From: Qipengyuania citrea
Lineage (GTDB): Bacteria; Pseudomonadota; Alphaproteobacteria; Sphingomonadales; Sphingomonadaceae
Assembly: GCF_024171405.1 (NCBI RefSeq)
Contig: NZ_JALJZT010000002.1
Span: 1,116,001-1,180,000 of the forward strand
Length of the DNA stretch: 64,000 bases
Direction of reading: 5' to 3'
The notes under the pieces were generated by a model. The model saw only the letters and a list, made by a program, of their open reading frames with translations, did no database searches and was not told where the DNA came from. Each line of letters opens with the position of its first letter. The stretch's first letter is position 1. The translations under genes were made by a program, and so were the position numbers. Shown one piece after another: positions 35,622-43,534 of this stretch.

Positions 35622-37502
35622 ATGCAGTTCGCCGGAAAAGTGTGGCGCCTTTTGGTCGGCATCAAGGACGGGCTCGTCCTTTTGTTCATGCTGTTGTTCT
35701 TCTCCGCCCTGTTCGCAGTGCTGACTGCGCGCCCCAGCCCAGCTGCGGTGCGCGACGGAGCGCTGCTGCTCGATCTCAACGGCGTGGTGGTCGAGGAACG
35801 GACGCGGATCGATCCGCTCGAGGCGCTGCTGTCGGGCCAGACCCCGATGGGCGAATACCAGGCGCGCGACCTCGTCCATGCGCTCGACGAGGCGGCGGGG
35901 GACGAACGGATTTCGGCCGTGGTGCTCGATCTCGACCGCTTCATGGGCGGCGGGCAGGTCCATCTGCAGGAAATCGGCGAAGCGCTCGACCGCGTGCGCG
36001 CGGCGGAAAAGCCCGTACTCGCCTATGCCACCGCCTATAGCGACGACGGCATGCTGCTGGCCGCGCATGCAAGCGAGGTGTGGGTCAACCCGATGGGCGG
36101 CGCGGTCGTCGCCGGCCCGGGCGGCGAACGGCTCTATTACGCCGGTCTGCTCGACCGGCTGAAGGTCAACGCGCGGGTCTACAAGGTCGGCGACTACAAG
36201 AGCGCGGTCGAACCCTACAGCCGCGCCGACATGTCCGACCCGGCGCGCGAAAACGCCCGTGCGCTCTATGAGACATTGTGGGAAGAATATCGCGCCAATC
36301 TCAAGAAGGCGCGGCCGGCGGCGGATATCGAACGCATCACCACGCAGCCGGTCGCCTGGATCGAAGCCGCGCAGGGCGACCTCGCCACGGCCGCGCTGCA
36401 GGCCGGGCTGGTCGACCAGATCGGCAGCCGCGCCGACTTCGAGCAGCGCGTCGTGGAGCTGGTCGGCGAAGACGAATGGGGCGACGGCGCGAATGCCTAT
36501 CCGCACACCAGGCTCGCGGTGTGGCTCGAGGACAATCCGCTGCCGACCCCCGGCCGCCCGATTGGCGTGATTACCGTGGCGGGCGAAATCGTCGATGGCG
36601 AGGCCGGCCCCGGGGTGGCGGGCGGCGACCGGATCGCCGCGCTGCTCGACGAAGCGCTCGAGGACGAGCTGGCCGGACTTGTCGTCCGCGTCGATTCTCC
36701 CGGCGGATCGGTGCTTGCCAGCGAATTGATCCGCGAGGCAGTGCTGCGCCACAAGGCGCAGGACATCCCGATCGCAGTCTCGATGGCCAATGTCGCAGCG
36801 AGCGGCGGCTATTGGGTTTCCACCCCCGCCGACCGCATTTTTGCCGAGCCCGAGACGATCACCGGATCGATCGGCATCTTCGCGGTCATCCCCACCTTCG
36901 AGGAAACCGCAGCCGCAGCCGGTGTCACCAGCGACGGCGTGCGCACCACGCCGCTGTCGGGCCAGCCCGATCTGATCGGCGGCTTCACCCCCGAAACCGA
37001 CGCGATCCTGCAGGCCTTCATCGAAAACGGATATGAGGATTTCCTCGACCGCGTCGGCGAAGCGCGCGGCATGACACGCGACCAGGCCGATGCGGTCGGC
37101 CAGGGCCGCGTCTGGGATGGCGGAACCGCACGCCAGTTGCGGCTGGTCGATGAATATGGGGGCATGGAAGAGGCGCTGGCGTGGACCGCCGCGCAGGCCG
37201 ACCTCGGCAGCGACTGGCATGTCGTCTACCTCGGCACCAACCCGTCGACCTATGACACGCTGCTGCGGCAATGGCTGATCGGCGATGGCGAGGAAACCGG
37301 ATCGGGCGGCGATGTCTTCGCCCGCATGGCGCGCGGACAGGCGAGCGTGGTGACGCAGGTCGCCGCCGATGCCGACCGCCTGCTCGGTGCCAAGGGCGCG
37401 CAGGCCTATTGCCTCGCCTGCCCTTCGCCGGACGCCGGGCAATCGCAGGCCAGGGCGCCCGACGGCTGGCTCGCGCGGATCGCTGCGCTGCTGTTCGGCT
37501 AG
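35622..37502 (+). CDS. sppA: Signal peptide peptidase SppA, 67-kDa type
   Basis: The 626-residue protein has an N-terminal membrane anchor (about residues 17-36) and two tandem ClpP-like domains. The catalytic lysine is in VGDYKSAVEPYS (Lys193) of the first domain and the serine in NVAASGGYW (Ser394) of the second, the arrangement of the long E. coli-type SppA. It degrades cleaved signal peptides at the inner membrane. GGAG precedes ATG 35622, and tRNA-Val follows. Confidence 0.95.
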   Translation: MQFAGKVWRLLVGIKDGLVLLFMLLFFSALFAVLTARPSPAAVRDGALLLDLNGVVVEERTRIDPLEALLSGQTPMGEYQARDLVHALDEAAGDERISAVVLDLDRFMGGGQVHLQEIGEALDRVRAAEKPVLAYATAYSDDGMLLAAHASEVWVNPMGGAVVAGPGGERLYYAGLLDRLKVNARVYKVGDYKSAVEPYSRADMSDPARENARALYETLWEEYRANLKKARPAADIERITTQPVAWIEAAQGDLATAALQAGLVDQIGSRADFEQRVVELVGEDEWGDGANAYPHTRLAVWLEDNPLPTPGRPIGVITVAGEIVDGEAGPGVAGGDRIAALLDEALEDELAGLVVRVDSPGGSVLASELIREAVLRHKAQDIPIAVSMANVAASGGYWVSTPADRIFAEPETITGSIGIFAVIPTFEETAAAAGVTSDGVRTTPLSGQPDLIGGFTPETDAILQAFIENGYEDFLDRVGEARGMTRDQADAVGQGRVWDGGTARQLRLVDEYGGMEEALAWTAAQADLGSDWHVVYLGTNPSTYDTLLRQWLIGDGEETGSGGDVFARMARGQASVVTQVAADADRLLGAKGAQAYCLACPSPDAGQSQARAPDGWLARIAALLFG

Positions 37503-37581
37503 GGTGCTTGCCATGCGCCGATTCGCACAGTAAAGGCGCGCCCCTGCCCTGCCGCGGCTCCGCCCGCGCGCACCATCGGGC

Positions 37582-37656
37582 GGGCGCGTAGCTCAGTGGT
37601 AGAGCACACCCTTCACACGGGTGGGGTCGCAAGTTCAATCCTTGCCGCGCCCACCA
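37582..37656 (+). tRNA. tRNA-Val, anticodon CAC
   Basis: The acceptor GGGCGCG (37582-37588) pairs with CGCGCCC before an encoded ACCA ending at 37656. The D arm has GCTCAGTGGTAGAGC, the anticodon stem CACCC/GGGTG holds the loop TTCACAC with anticodon CAC, and the T arm carries GTTCAATCC. Length 75 nt. Confidence 0.96.
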
Positions 37657-37928
37657 TCTTTTCAGTGACTTAGAGGAGATGGTCGGGGTTTCCATGAAAA
37701 GAACGTGAAAAACGTGGGTGGTCCTCGGCGAACATCGGCGGTTATCTCCCCGCCACATTCCGTCAGGCTGCTCTTGGTGGAATCTGCCGGTCAGCTAAGC
37801 GCCCCCATCCCGGACGTTTACGGCTACTTTTGGATGCCCTTTTAGCTATCGCGCGCCGCGAATTCGAAAAGCAGACGCAGAGCCGGAGACTACCAGCGGT
37901 CCGCGGGCTGCTTGGCTAAAAGTGCCCT
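37657..37928. other. Gene-free stretch after tRNA-Val
   Basis: About 270 bp without a supported gene. I looked for an integrase remnant or a direct repeat of the tRNA 3' end, which would mark an integrated element, and saw neither here nor downstream in the window. Confidence 0.5.
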
Positions 37929-38153
37929 TCAGCAGTCAAGATCAGAACGCGGTTCTCCAACCAGCCACACGCCTGTAGCCGCCACCAGTTCCATCGAACA
38001 GATCGGCGCGCCATCTTGGTAGAGATCGGCTTGGCCGGCTTTGACCATGGCCTTGGCCTTGTCCAGAGCGCCGGCAATCGAGAGACATTCGAAGTCGATC
38101 TCTTCAATCACTGAGTTGTGATCATCGCGGGCGCGCAGCTTGTAACTGTGCAT
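37929..38153 (-). CDS. Small hypothetical protein, possibly DUF6894-like
   Basis: The 74-residue soluble protein has the pattern of short DUF6894-type proteins: an N-terminal beta-strand, an acidic turn DDHNSVIEEIDFECL, then a helix SIAGALDKAKAMVKAG. The assignment is weak. ATG 38153 lies inside the end of the upstream small gene (32-bp overlap), implying translation coupling or a wrong start for one of them. Confidence 0.5.
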   Translation of the reverse strand: MHSYKLRARDDHNSVIEEIDFECLSIAGALDKAKAMVKAGQADLYQDGAPICSMELVAATGVWLVGEPRSDLDC

Positions 38154-38364
38154 CACTTGCTTTCCGCCCCGTTTCGCGCGAACTCTGTTGGCCGCCCCGG
38201 CCGGAGCCGGACTTGTTGCCGCCGCCACTTTCCTTGTTGATGGTCGCCCAGGCGCGGCGTTCGGCCTCTTCCTGCGAGATGCCGCGGTCCTCGTAGCTCT
38301 CTTCGATATGCTCGGCCTTGCGCTTCTGCTTGTCGGTGTATTTGTCCTTGTCTCCCTTCGCCAT
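38122..38364 (-). CDS. Small hydrophilic stress-type protein ('plasmid stabilization' family)
   Basis: The 80-residue protein is highly charged, with the N-terminus MAKGDKDKYTDKQKRKAEHI followed by EESYEDRGISQEEAERRAWA and a Gly/Ser-rich tail. This pattern is widespread in alpha- and other proteobacteria and is often named plasmid stabilization protein without evidence. ATG 38364 follows GAGGAG. Genes of this type often belong to general-stress regulons, which would fit the neighbouring operon. Confidence 0.75.
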   Translation of the reverse strand: MAKGDKDKYTDKQKRKAEHIEESYEDRGISQEEAERRAWATINKESGGGNKSGSGRGGQQSSRETGRKASDAQLQAARPR

Positions 38365-38463
38365 CACGTTTCTCCTCGTGTCGTGTCGAGACCCGTCCGC
38401 ACTAAGAAAATATATGAGCAACCCCGTATAGGGCAAGGGTCCCACGAAGATATTGCCTCACCT

Positions 38464-38610
38464 TTGCAACGGGTTATCGTAGGAGCGCTGCCCGGCTGTC
38501 TACATAAGAAAGCATCCGACCCGGCGATTGCAGCACTCGGGTTGGTTGTCCTATCAGCTTGCGGCGAGCGCAAAGGCCCCATCCCGGGACCGGGGCAGAA
38601 AGCGGAATAG
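38464..38610 (+). CDS. Possible small lipoprotein upstream of the MgtC gene
   Basis: An open frame ends six bases before the MgtC start and contains a plausible lipoprotein signal: HKK, a hydrophobic stretch, then VLSAC, followed by a short Pro/Gly-rich mature part. The only start codon nearby is TTG at 38464, without a convincing ribosome site. The signal-peptide-like pattern and the tight spacing to MgtC are the only support. Confidence 0.3.
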   Translation: MQRVIVGALPGCLHKKASDPAIAALGLVVLSACGERKGPIPGPGQKAE

Positions 38611-38616
38611 CGAACC

Positions 38617-39114
38617 ATGGAACTCAACCCTGTCACATCCCTCGAATGGCTCGATTGGGATATCATCAGCCGGCTTGGCGTGGCTGCAATTCTCGGTCTG
38701 GTCCTGGGGCTCGATCGCGAATGGCGCGGCCATGCCGCCGGCATGCGAACGCATGGCCTGATCTGTGTCTCGGCAGCGGCCATGGTCGTGTCGATCATGG
38801 CCCTGTACCATCAGCTCGACGGTCCGCGGATGGACCCCCTGCGCCTGTTCGAGGCAGCCGGAGCGTTCATCGGGATAATCGGGGCCGGCCTGATCGTCTT
38901 CAGCAAGGGCCAGCTCCACAATCTGACGACGGCGGCGCATCTATGGCTGGCGACCATGGTGGGTATTGCCTGCGGTGCTGCGCAATGGCCCCTGGTGGCG
39001 ATTCTGACCGTTGTCAGCCTGATCATGATCACGGTCCTGCGGGTTGCGGAGGACAAGTTCGGCAAGGAGGATCGTAACATCGCGCGCTCAATCGGAAGGT
39101 CGCCCGACGAATAG
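38617..39114 (+). CDS. MgtC/SapB family membrane protein
   Basis: The 165-residue protein has four to five hydrophobic helices and the MgtC N-terminal hallmarks: RLGVAAILGLVLGLDREWRG, GMRTHGLICVSAAA and IGAGLIVFSKGQLHNLTTAA. MgtC in pathogens modulates membrane energetics at low Mg2+ and acid. This short form lacks the C-terminal ACT-like domain. It stands alone on the plus strand next to the minus-strand stress operon. Confidence 0.9.
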   Translation: MELNPVTSLEWLDWDIISRLGVAAILGLVLGLDREWRGHAAGMRTHGLICVSAAAMVVSIMALYHQLDGPRMDPLRLFEAAGAFIGIIGAGLIVFSKGQLHNLTTAAHLWLATMVGIACGAAQWPLVAILTVVSLIMITVLRVAEDKFGKEDRNIARSIGRSPDE

Positions 39115-39201
39115 GCGTCCGCGCCGGACCCGCATCTTCGTCGGGGCAGCCCAAACTGGTCAGCCGCGCTGTGCCGCCCCCTTACTCGGGCAGCCGGGAG
39201 G

Positions 39202-40071
39202 TCACATCATCGGTTTGCCGCCGGTAACGGCGATTGTGGCTCCCGAGATGTAGCTCGCTTCATCGCTCGCCAGCATGACGTATGGCGGCGCGAGTTCGGC
39301 GGGCTGCGCGGGGCGGCCGAGCGGATAATCCTTCCCGAATTCGGCGACGTCCTCTTCCGGCATGGTAGAGGGGATAAGCGGTGTCCAAACCGGGCCTGGC
39401 GCGACACAGTTCACCCGGATTTCCCGGTCTGCCAGCAGTTGCGCGAGGCCGGCCGTGTAATTCTGGATCGCTCCCTTCGTGGTCGCATAGGGCAGCAGCG
39501 TGGGATTGGGCTGGTCGGAATTGATCGACGCCGAATTGATGATCGAACTGCCCTCACCCATGTGGGGCAAGGCGGCTTTGGCGAGATAGAACATCGCGTG
39601 GATGTTGGTGGCGAAGGTCCGCTCCCACTCCTCGTCGGGAATGTCCTCCAATGTCTCGAAAGTCATCTGGTGGGCAGCGTTGTTCACCAGCACATCGATC
39701 CCGCCGAAGGTGCGGACAGCCTGGGCGATTATCGCCCGGCAATGCGCCGCATCGCTGATATCGCCACGCATCAAGGCGCATTTGCGCCCCGCTTTTTCGA
39801 CCCATTCCTTCGTTTCCTGCGCGTCGTGATCCTCGCACAGATAGGCTATCAGCACATCCGCGCCTTCGCGCGCGAAGGCGATAGCGACCGCGCGACCGAT
39901 CCCGCTGTCACCGCCGGTGATGACGACCCTTTTTCCTTCGAGACGGCCGGAGCCCTCGTAGCTGTCTTCGCCGTGATCGGGCTTGGGGTGCATTGCCTCG
40001 GTCGCGCCCGGAACCCGCTGTTGCTGTTCAGGCAGGGGCGGCTCGATCCGGTTGGTGGTTCCTTGTCCCAT
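39202..40071 (-). CDS. SDR family oxidoreductase (YhdF/YghA-like)
   Basis: The 289-residue dehydrogenase has an N-terminal extension with PKPDHGEDSYEGSGRL, typical of the YhdF/YghA group. The NAD(P) motif TGGDSGIG (52-59) and the catalytic Tyr-x3-Lys in PYATTKGA are present. Members act as general-stress oxidoreductases with poorly known substrates. ATG 40071 follows GGGAG. It is the last gene of a five-gene operon starting at 43400. Confidence 0.93.
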   Translation of the reverse strand: MGQGTTNRIEPPLPEQQQRVPGATEAMHPKPDHGEDSYEGSGRLEGKRVVITGGDSGIGRAVAIAFAREGADVLIAYLCEDHDAQETKEWVEKAGRKCALMRGDISDAAHCRAIIAQAVRTFGGIDVLVNNAAHQMTFETLEDIPDEEWERTFATNIHAMFYLAKAALPHMGEGSSIINSASINSDQPNPTLLPYATTKGAIQNYTAGLAQLLADREIRVNCVAPGPVWTPLIPSTMPEEDVAEFGKDYPLGRPAQPAELAPPYVMLASDEASYISGATIAVTGGKPMM

Positions 40072-40114
40072 GATGATCTCCCAGGAGATTACGGAGTGTG
40101 AGAGTTCCGGGCCG

Positions 40115-40732
40115 TCAGGACTTCGTCCCGGGGTAGGTGTCGCCTGCGAGAAGTTTGGCGAGATGCGCGGCATTGATCGCGCACATCTGCGCGGTCTCGG
40201 TCACCGCATCGGGGGTTTCGGCCAACTCCTTGAAGTCGGTGCTGCCCATCGCCTCGCCGACCCAATAGCAGGCCGCGCCCGCCGGGATCGTCCAGCCGGT
40301 GTCGTTGAGCGACTGGAACAGCTGCGCCGAACTCCAGTGCGCGCCATCCTCATTGCCGACGATCGCGGCAATCGCCACCTTGCCAAAGCTCGGCATCCGG
40401 CCCTGGTCGTCGGTTTCGCTGGTGAAGGCATCCATGCGTTCGAGCACGCGTTTGGCGACCGACCCGATCTGGCCCATCCAGATCGGCCCGCCGAAAACCA
40501 GGATGTCGTGGCTCAGGATTTTCTCGCGAATACCCGGCCAGTCGTCACCCTCGCCCTCGTCCGACGTCACGCCCGGCGGGACGTTGTAATCGGCGATGCG
40601 GATGGTTTCGGACAGTTCGACATCCTGCTCGGCCAGATGCTCTTTCAGCACGGCGATCATGGCGTCGGTCGAGCTTGCTTCGCCCGAAGATTTCTTGAGC
40701 GAGCAGTTCAGGGCGATGGCGGTGAGAGGCAT
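40115..40732 (-). CDS. Flavodoxin-fold NAD(P)H-dependent oxidoreductase
   Basis: The 205-residue protein has an FMN-binding flavodoxin-like fold with the phosphate loop NCSLKKSSGEASST near the N-terminus and the segment ILVFGGPIWMGQIGSVAKRV typical of this reductase family. It likely reduces quinones or disulfides under stress. It is fourth in the operon, 45 bp after the SDR gene and 43 bp before the last SDR gene. Confidence 0.88.
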   Translation of the reverse strand: MPLTAIALNCSLKKSSGEASSTDAMIAVLKEHLAEQDVELSETIRIADYNVPPGVTSDEGEGDDWPGIREKILSHDILVFGGPIWMGQIGSVAKRVLERMDAFTSETDDQGRMPSFGKVAIAAIVGNEDGAHWSSAQLFQSLNDTGWTIPAGAACYWVGEAMGSTDFKELAETPDAVTETAQMCAINAAHLAKLLAGDTYPGTKS

Positions 40733-40777
40733 AGGTGTTCTCCTCGGTTTCTTGCAGATTGGCGAAGGCGCGCGGGC

Positions 40778-41572
40778 CTAGCGATCGTCGGGTTCGGCCA
40801 TGCGCCGGTGCATCTGTGCCAGCACCGTGTCGGGGATCACGCCGGCGAACATATCCTGGATCTTGTTCATGAAGCCGCTGACGGTGTGCGCGTCCCCTTC
40901 GAGAAGGGCCTTGTAGCCCGCCTCGGCGACCATGGCGGGATCGTCCTTGCTGTCCGATTTGCCGACATCGGTGTTCTCGAGCCCGGCGCGGTCGAAGAAC
41001 TGGGTATCCGTCGGACCCGGCATCAGGCACGAGACGACGACGTCGGTATCCTTGAGCTCGTTGCGCAGCCCGAAGCAGAAGTAATCGATGTAGCTCTTGG
41101 TGCTGTTGTAGACGAGCTGGAACGCGCCGGGGATGTGCCCCGCGATCGAACCGGTCACGAGGATGCGGCCGGCGTTTTTCGCCCGCATCTTCTGCCCGAC
41201 ATGGTGCAGCAGCCAGGTCGTGCCGGTGACATTGGTGTGGATGACATGGGCGATGTCCTTCCACTCCTGATCGAGGAACGCTTCGCCCAGCCCGTGGCCG
41301 GCATTGGCCAGCAGGACATCGGGCGTACGGTCGCCGAGCGCCGTCACGAGGGTTTGGAGGCCATCGCGGGTGGCGAGATCGGTTTCAACCGTCTCGACAC
41401 CTGCGGCACCGCACTGCCGCGCGGCGGCTTCGGCCGCGCCAAGATCACGGTCGGCGGCGAGGATGAGGTCGCAGCCATCGCGGGCCGCCAGCTTCGCGAG
41501 CTCAAGCCCGATGCCGCTCGAAGCACCGGTGATCACGCATAGCCCGGACAGTCTGTCGATTTTCCCGGCCAT
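40778..41572 (-). CDS. SDR family oxidoreductase
   Basis: The 264-residue protein has the dinucleotide motif TGASSGIG, the NAG motif LLANAGHGL, a serine in TGSIAG and the catalytic YNSTKSY. Substrate unknown. ATG 41572 starts two bases after the stop of the alcohol dehydrogenase gene, showing co-transcription and probable translational coupling. Confidence 0.92.
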   Translation of the reverse strand: MAGKIDRLSGLCVITGASSGIGLELAKLAARDGCDLILAADRDLGAAEAAARQCGAAGVETVETDLATRDGLQTLVTALGDRTPDVLLANAGHGLGEAFLDQEWKDIAHVIHTNVTGTTWLLHHVGQKMRAKNAGRILVTGSIAGHIPGAFQLVYNSTKSYIDYFCFGLRNELKDTDVVVSCLMPGPTDTQFFDRAGLENTDVGKSDSKDDPAMVAEAGYKALLEGDAHTVSGFMNKIQDMFAGVIPDTVLAQMHRRMAEPDDR

Positions 41573-41574
41573 GA

Positions 41575-42759
41575 TCAGTTCTCCATCCCAGGCTTCAGAA
41601 TGACCTTGGTCCATTCATTCTGCTGCTCTTTGAAGTTCTTGTAGCCCTCGGCCGCCTGTTCGAGCGGCAGCCGGTGGCTGATCAGGAACGTGGTATCGAG
41701 CGTGCCATCCTCGATCTTCTCGAGCAGCTGCTTGGTATATTTCTGGACATGGGTCTGGCCGCCGCGGACCTGCAGACCCTTCTCCATCATTGCTCCGAGC
41801 GGCCATTTGTCGGTCATCCCGCCATAGACGCCGGGGATCGAGACCTTGCCGCCGAACCGGACCGCGAGAATCGCCTGCTTCAGCGCGCTCGCGCGGTCGG
41901 CGCCCATGCCGACCTTCTGCTTCACCACGTCGAACATGTTGTCGATCGCGAAGCCGTGCGATTCCATGCCGACCGCGTCGATCACCGCATCCACGCCGAT
42001 CCCGCCGGACATTTCCATCAGGGCCTCGCGCACATCGGTCTCGCGGAAGTCGATAATCTCCGCGCCCAGCTGCTTCGCCAGCGCGAGACGGTTCGGATAG
42101 TGGTCGATCGCGATTACCTTGGATGCGCCCATCACAATGGCCGACTGGATCGCGAACAATCCGACCGGGCCGCAGCCCCACACCGCAACCGTATCGTCAG
42201 GCTGGATGTCGGCATTTTCCGCCGCCATCCAGCCGGTCGGGAGGATGTCCGAGAGGAACAGCACCTTGTCGTCCTCCAGATGGTCGGGAACGACGATCGG
42301 GCCGACATCGGAAAAGGGCACGCGGGCGTATTCGGCCTGTCCGCCGGAATAGCCGCCGGTCAGGTGCGAATAGCCGAACAGCGCGGCCATCGGCTGGCCG
42401 TACAGCGTCGCCGACATATCCTGCTTTTCAGCCGGGTTGGAATTGTCGCAGGCGGAATACTGCTGCTGCTTGCAGTGGAAACAGCCGCCGCAGCTGATCG
42501 TGAACGGCACGACGACGCGCTGCCCTTTCTTCAGATTGCTCGCAGACCCCGTCTCGACGACTTCGCCCATGAATTCATGGCCCAGCACATCGCCCGGCGC
42601 CACGCCGGGAATGACGCCATCGTAAAGGTGAAGGTCGGACCCGCAGATGGCCGTGCTGGTGATCTTGATGATCGCATCGCGGGGATTGATGATTTCCGGA
42701 TCGCTGACCGTGTCCACGCGAACGTCGTTGGTTCCATGCCAGGTAAGTGCTCGCATCAT
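41575..42759 (-). CDS. Zinc-dependent alcohol/formaldehyde dehydrogenase-like
   Basis: The 394-residue medium-chain dehydrogenase has the catalytic-zinc cysteine and histidine in TAICGSDLHLYDG and GHEFMGEVVE. A structural-zinc cysteine cluster lies in ISCGGCFHCKQQQYSAC, and the NAD site is VAVWGCGPVGLFAIQ. It belongs to the glutathione-independent formaldehyde dehydrogenase-like group. Its start overlaps the SRPBCC stop by four bases. Confidence 0.92.
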   Translation of the reverse strand: MMRALTWHGTNDVRVDTVSDPEIINPRDAIIKITSTAICGSDLHLYDGVIPGVAPGDVLGHEFMGEVVETGSASNLKKGQRVVVPFTISCGGCFHCKQQQYSACDNSNPAEKQDMSATLYGQPMAALFGYSHLTGGYSGGQAEYARVPFSDVGPIVVPDHLEDDKVLFLSDILPTGWMAAENADIQPDDTVAVWGCGPVGLFAIQSAIVMGASKVIAIDHYPNRLALAKQLGAEIIDFRETDVREALMEMSGGIGVDAVIDAVGMESHGFAIDNMFDVVKQKVGMGADRASALKQAILAVRFGGKVSIPGVYGGMTDKWPLGAMMEKGLQVRGGQTHVQKYTKQLLEKIEDGTLDTTFLISHRLPLEQAAEGYKNFKEQQNEWTKVILKPGMEN

Positions 42760-43400
42760 CCGTTCTCCTGCTTGGCTGCACGGGTTTCGTCCCGCGTTCG
42801 CGCCGATGTCGCTATTTCCCCGGTTTCCATGAGCATCTTGAAACGCTTCAGATCATGCCGGGCCTGGACCTGCGGCTCGCGCAGGAACAGCTTCGCCACC
42901 GCTCGGCCGAGCGCGCCTGCAGGCGGGTCGTAGGCCATCACCAGGCTGACCCTGGTTCCGCGCTCGCCCGGTGCATCCTCGAAGCGAACTTCGCCGCTGG
43001 TCTCGATCTCGGAATCCTCGACCGAGCGCCAGGCGATCACCTCGTCCTGCTTCTTGCTGGCGATTTCGGTTTTCACCGCTACCGTCTGGCCCGCGGGGGC
43101 CTTGATCCGCCAGGTCGATGCCCCGTCCGCGCCGGCTTCGATCGCCTCCACATTCTCCATGAATTGCGGCAGGTTGGAGAAGTCCGACCAGAATGCGAAC
43201 AGTTCGGCTCGCGGCTTGCGGATGGTTACCGATCGGCCGACCTGCGCGTTGTCGCCTTCAGGCCGGCGTTTGGTATGGTTGGCGGCATCGTCATATCCGC
43301 GATTTTGGTGCCTGTTGGACAGGAACGCTCCGAATGCGATCGCTCCGGCAGTAAGAACGACGCCGCCCAATCCGGCGCCGATTTTCGAATTTTGAGACAT
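42756..43400 (-). CDS. SRPBCC (polyketide cyclase/dehydrase-like) protein
   Basis: The 214-residue protein has an N-terminal hydrophobic segment (about 8-24) and a START-like ligand-binding fold with FWSDFSNLPQFMENVEAIE. First gene of the oxidoreductase operon. ATG 43400 follows GGAG; an ATG at 43418 would lie almost at the predicted transcription start. Commonly found in stress-induced operons of alphaproteobacteria, function unclear. Confidence 0.85.
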   Translation of the reverse strand: MSQNSKIGAGLGGVVLTAGAIAFGAFLSNRHQNRGYDDAANHTKRRPEGDNAQVGRSVTIRKPRAELFAFWSDFSNLPQFMENVEAIEAGADGASTWRIKAPAGQTVAVKTEIASKKQDEVIAWRSVEDSEIETSGEVRFEDAPGERGTRVSLVMAYDPPAGALGRAVAKLFLREPQVQARHDLKRFKMLMETGEIATSARTRDETRAAKQENG

Positions 43401-43426
43401 AGATTTTCTCCGCGACATGATGACGC

Positions 43427-43451
43427 AGCGAATTCCCGCTCAAACAGTTCC
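43427..43451 (-). promoter_or_regulatory. Candidate general-stress (EcfG) promoter of the oxidoreductase operon
   Basis: On the minus strand GGAAC (complement of 43447-43451) is followed after 16 bases by CGCT (complement of 43427-43430). The EcfG consensus is GGAAC-N16/17-CGTT, so there is one mismatch. It is 27 bp upstream of the SRPBCC start and directs the five-gene operon. Confidence 0.45.
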
Positions 43452-43534
43452 GGACATTTTCGGCGAGGCGTTGGTGGGTTGGGGTCAATCCTACCGAGGC
43501 ACTGTTCGGCGGTGCTGCGGGCCGCGTGCGGGCC

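Noticed and set aside
37018..37758. A minus-strand frame containing GLNLRPHPCEGCALPLSYAP
   Set aside because: This string is the well-known spurious translation of the antisense strand of a tRNA gene (tRNA-Val here), not a protein.
37657..43400. A genomic island inserted at tRNA-Val
   Set aside because: I found no integrase, no direct repeat of the tRNA end and no change in coding style. The stress-type gene content alone does not show transfer.
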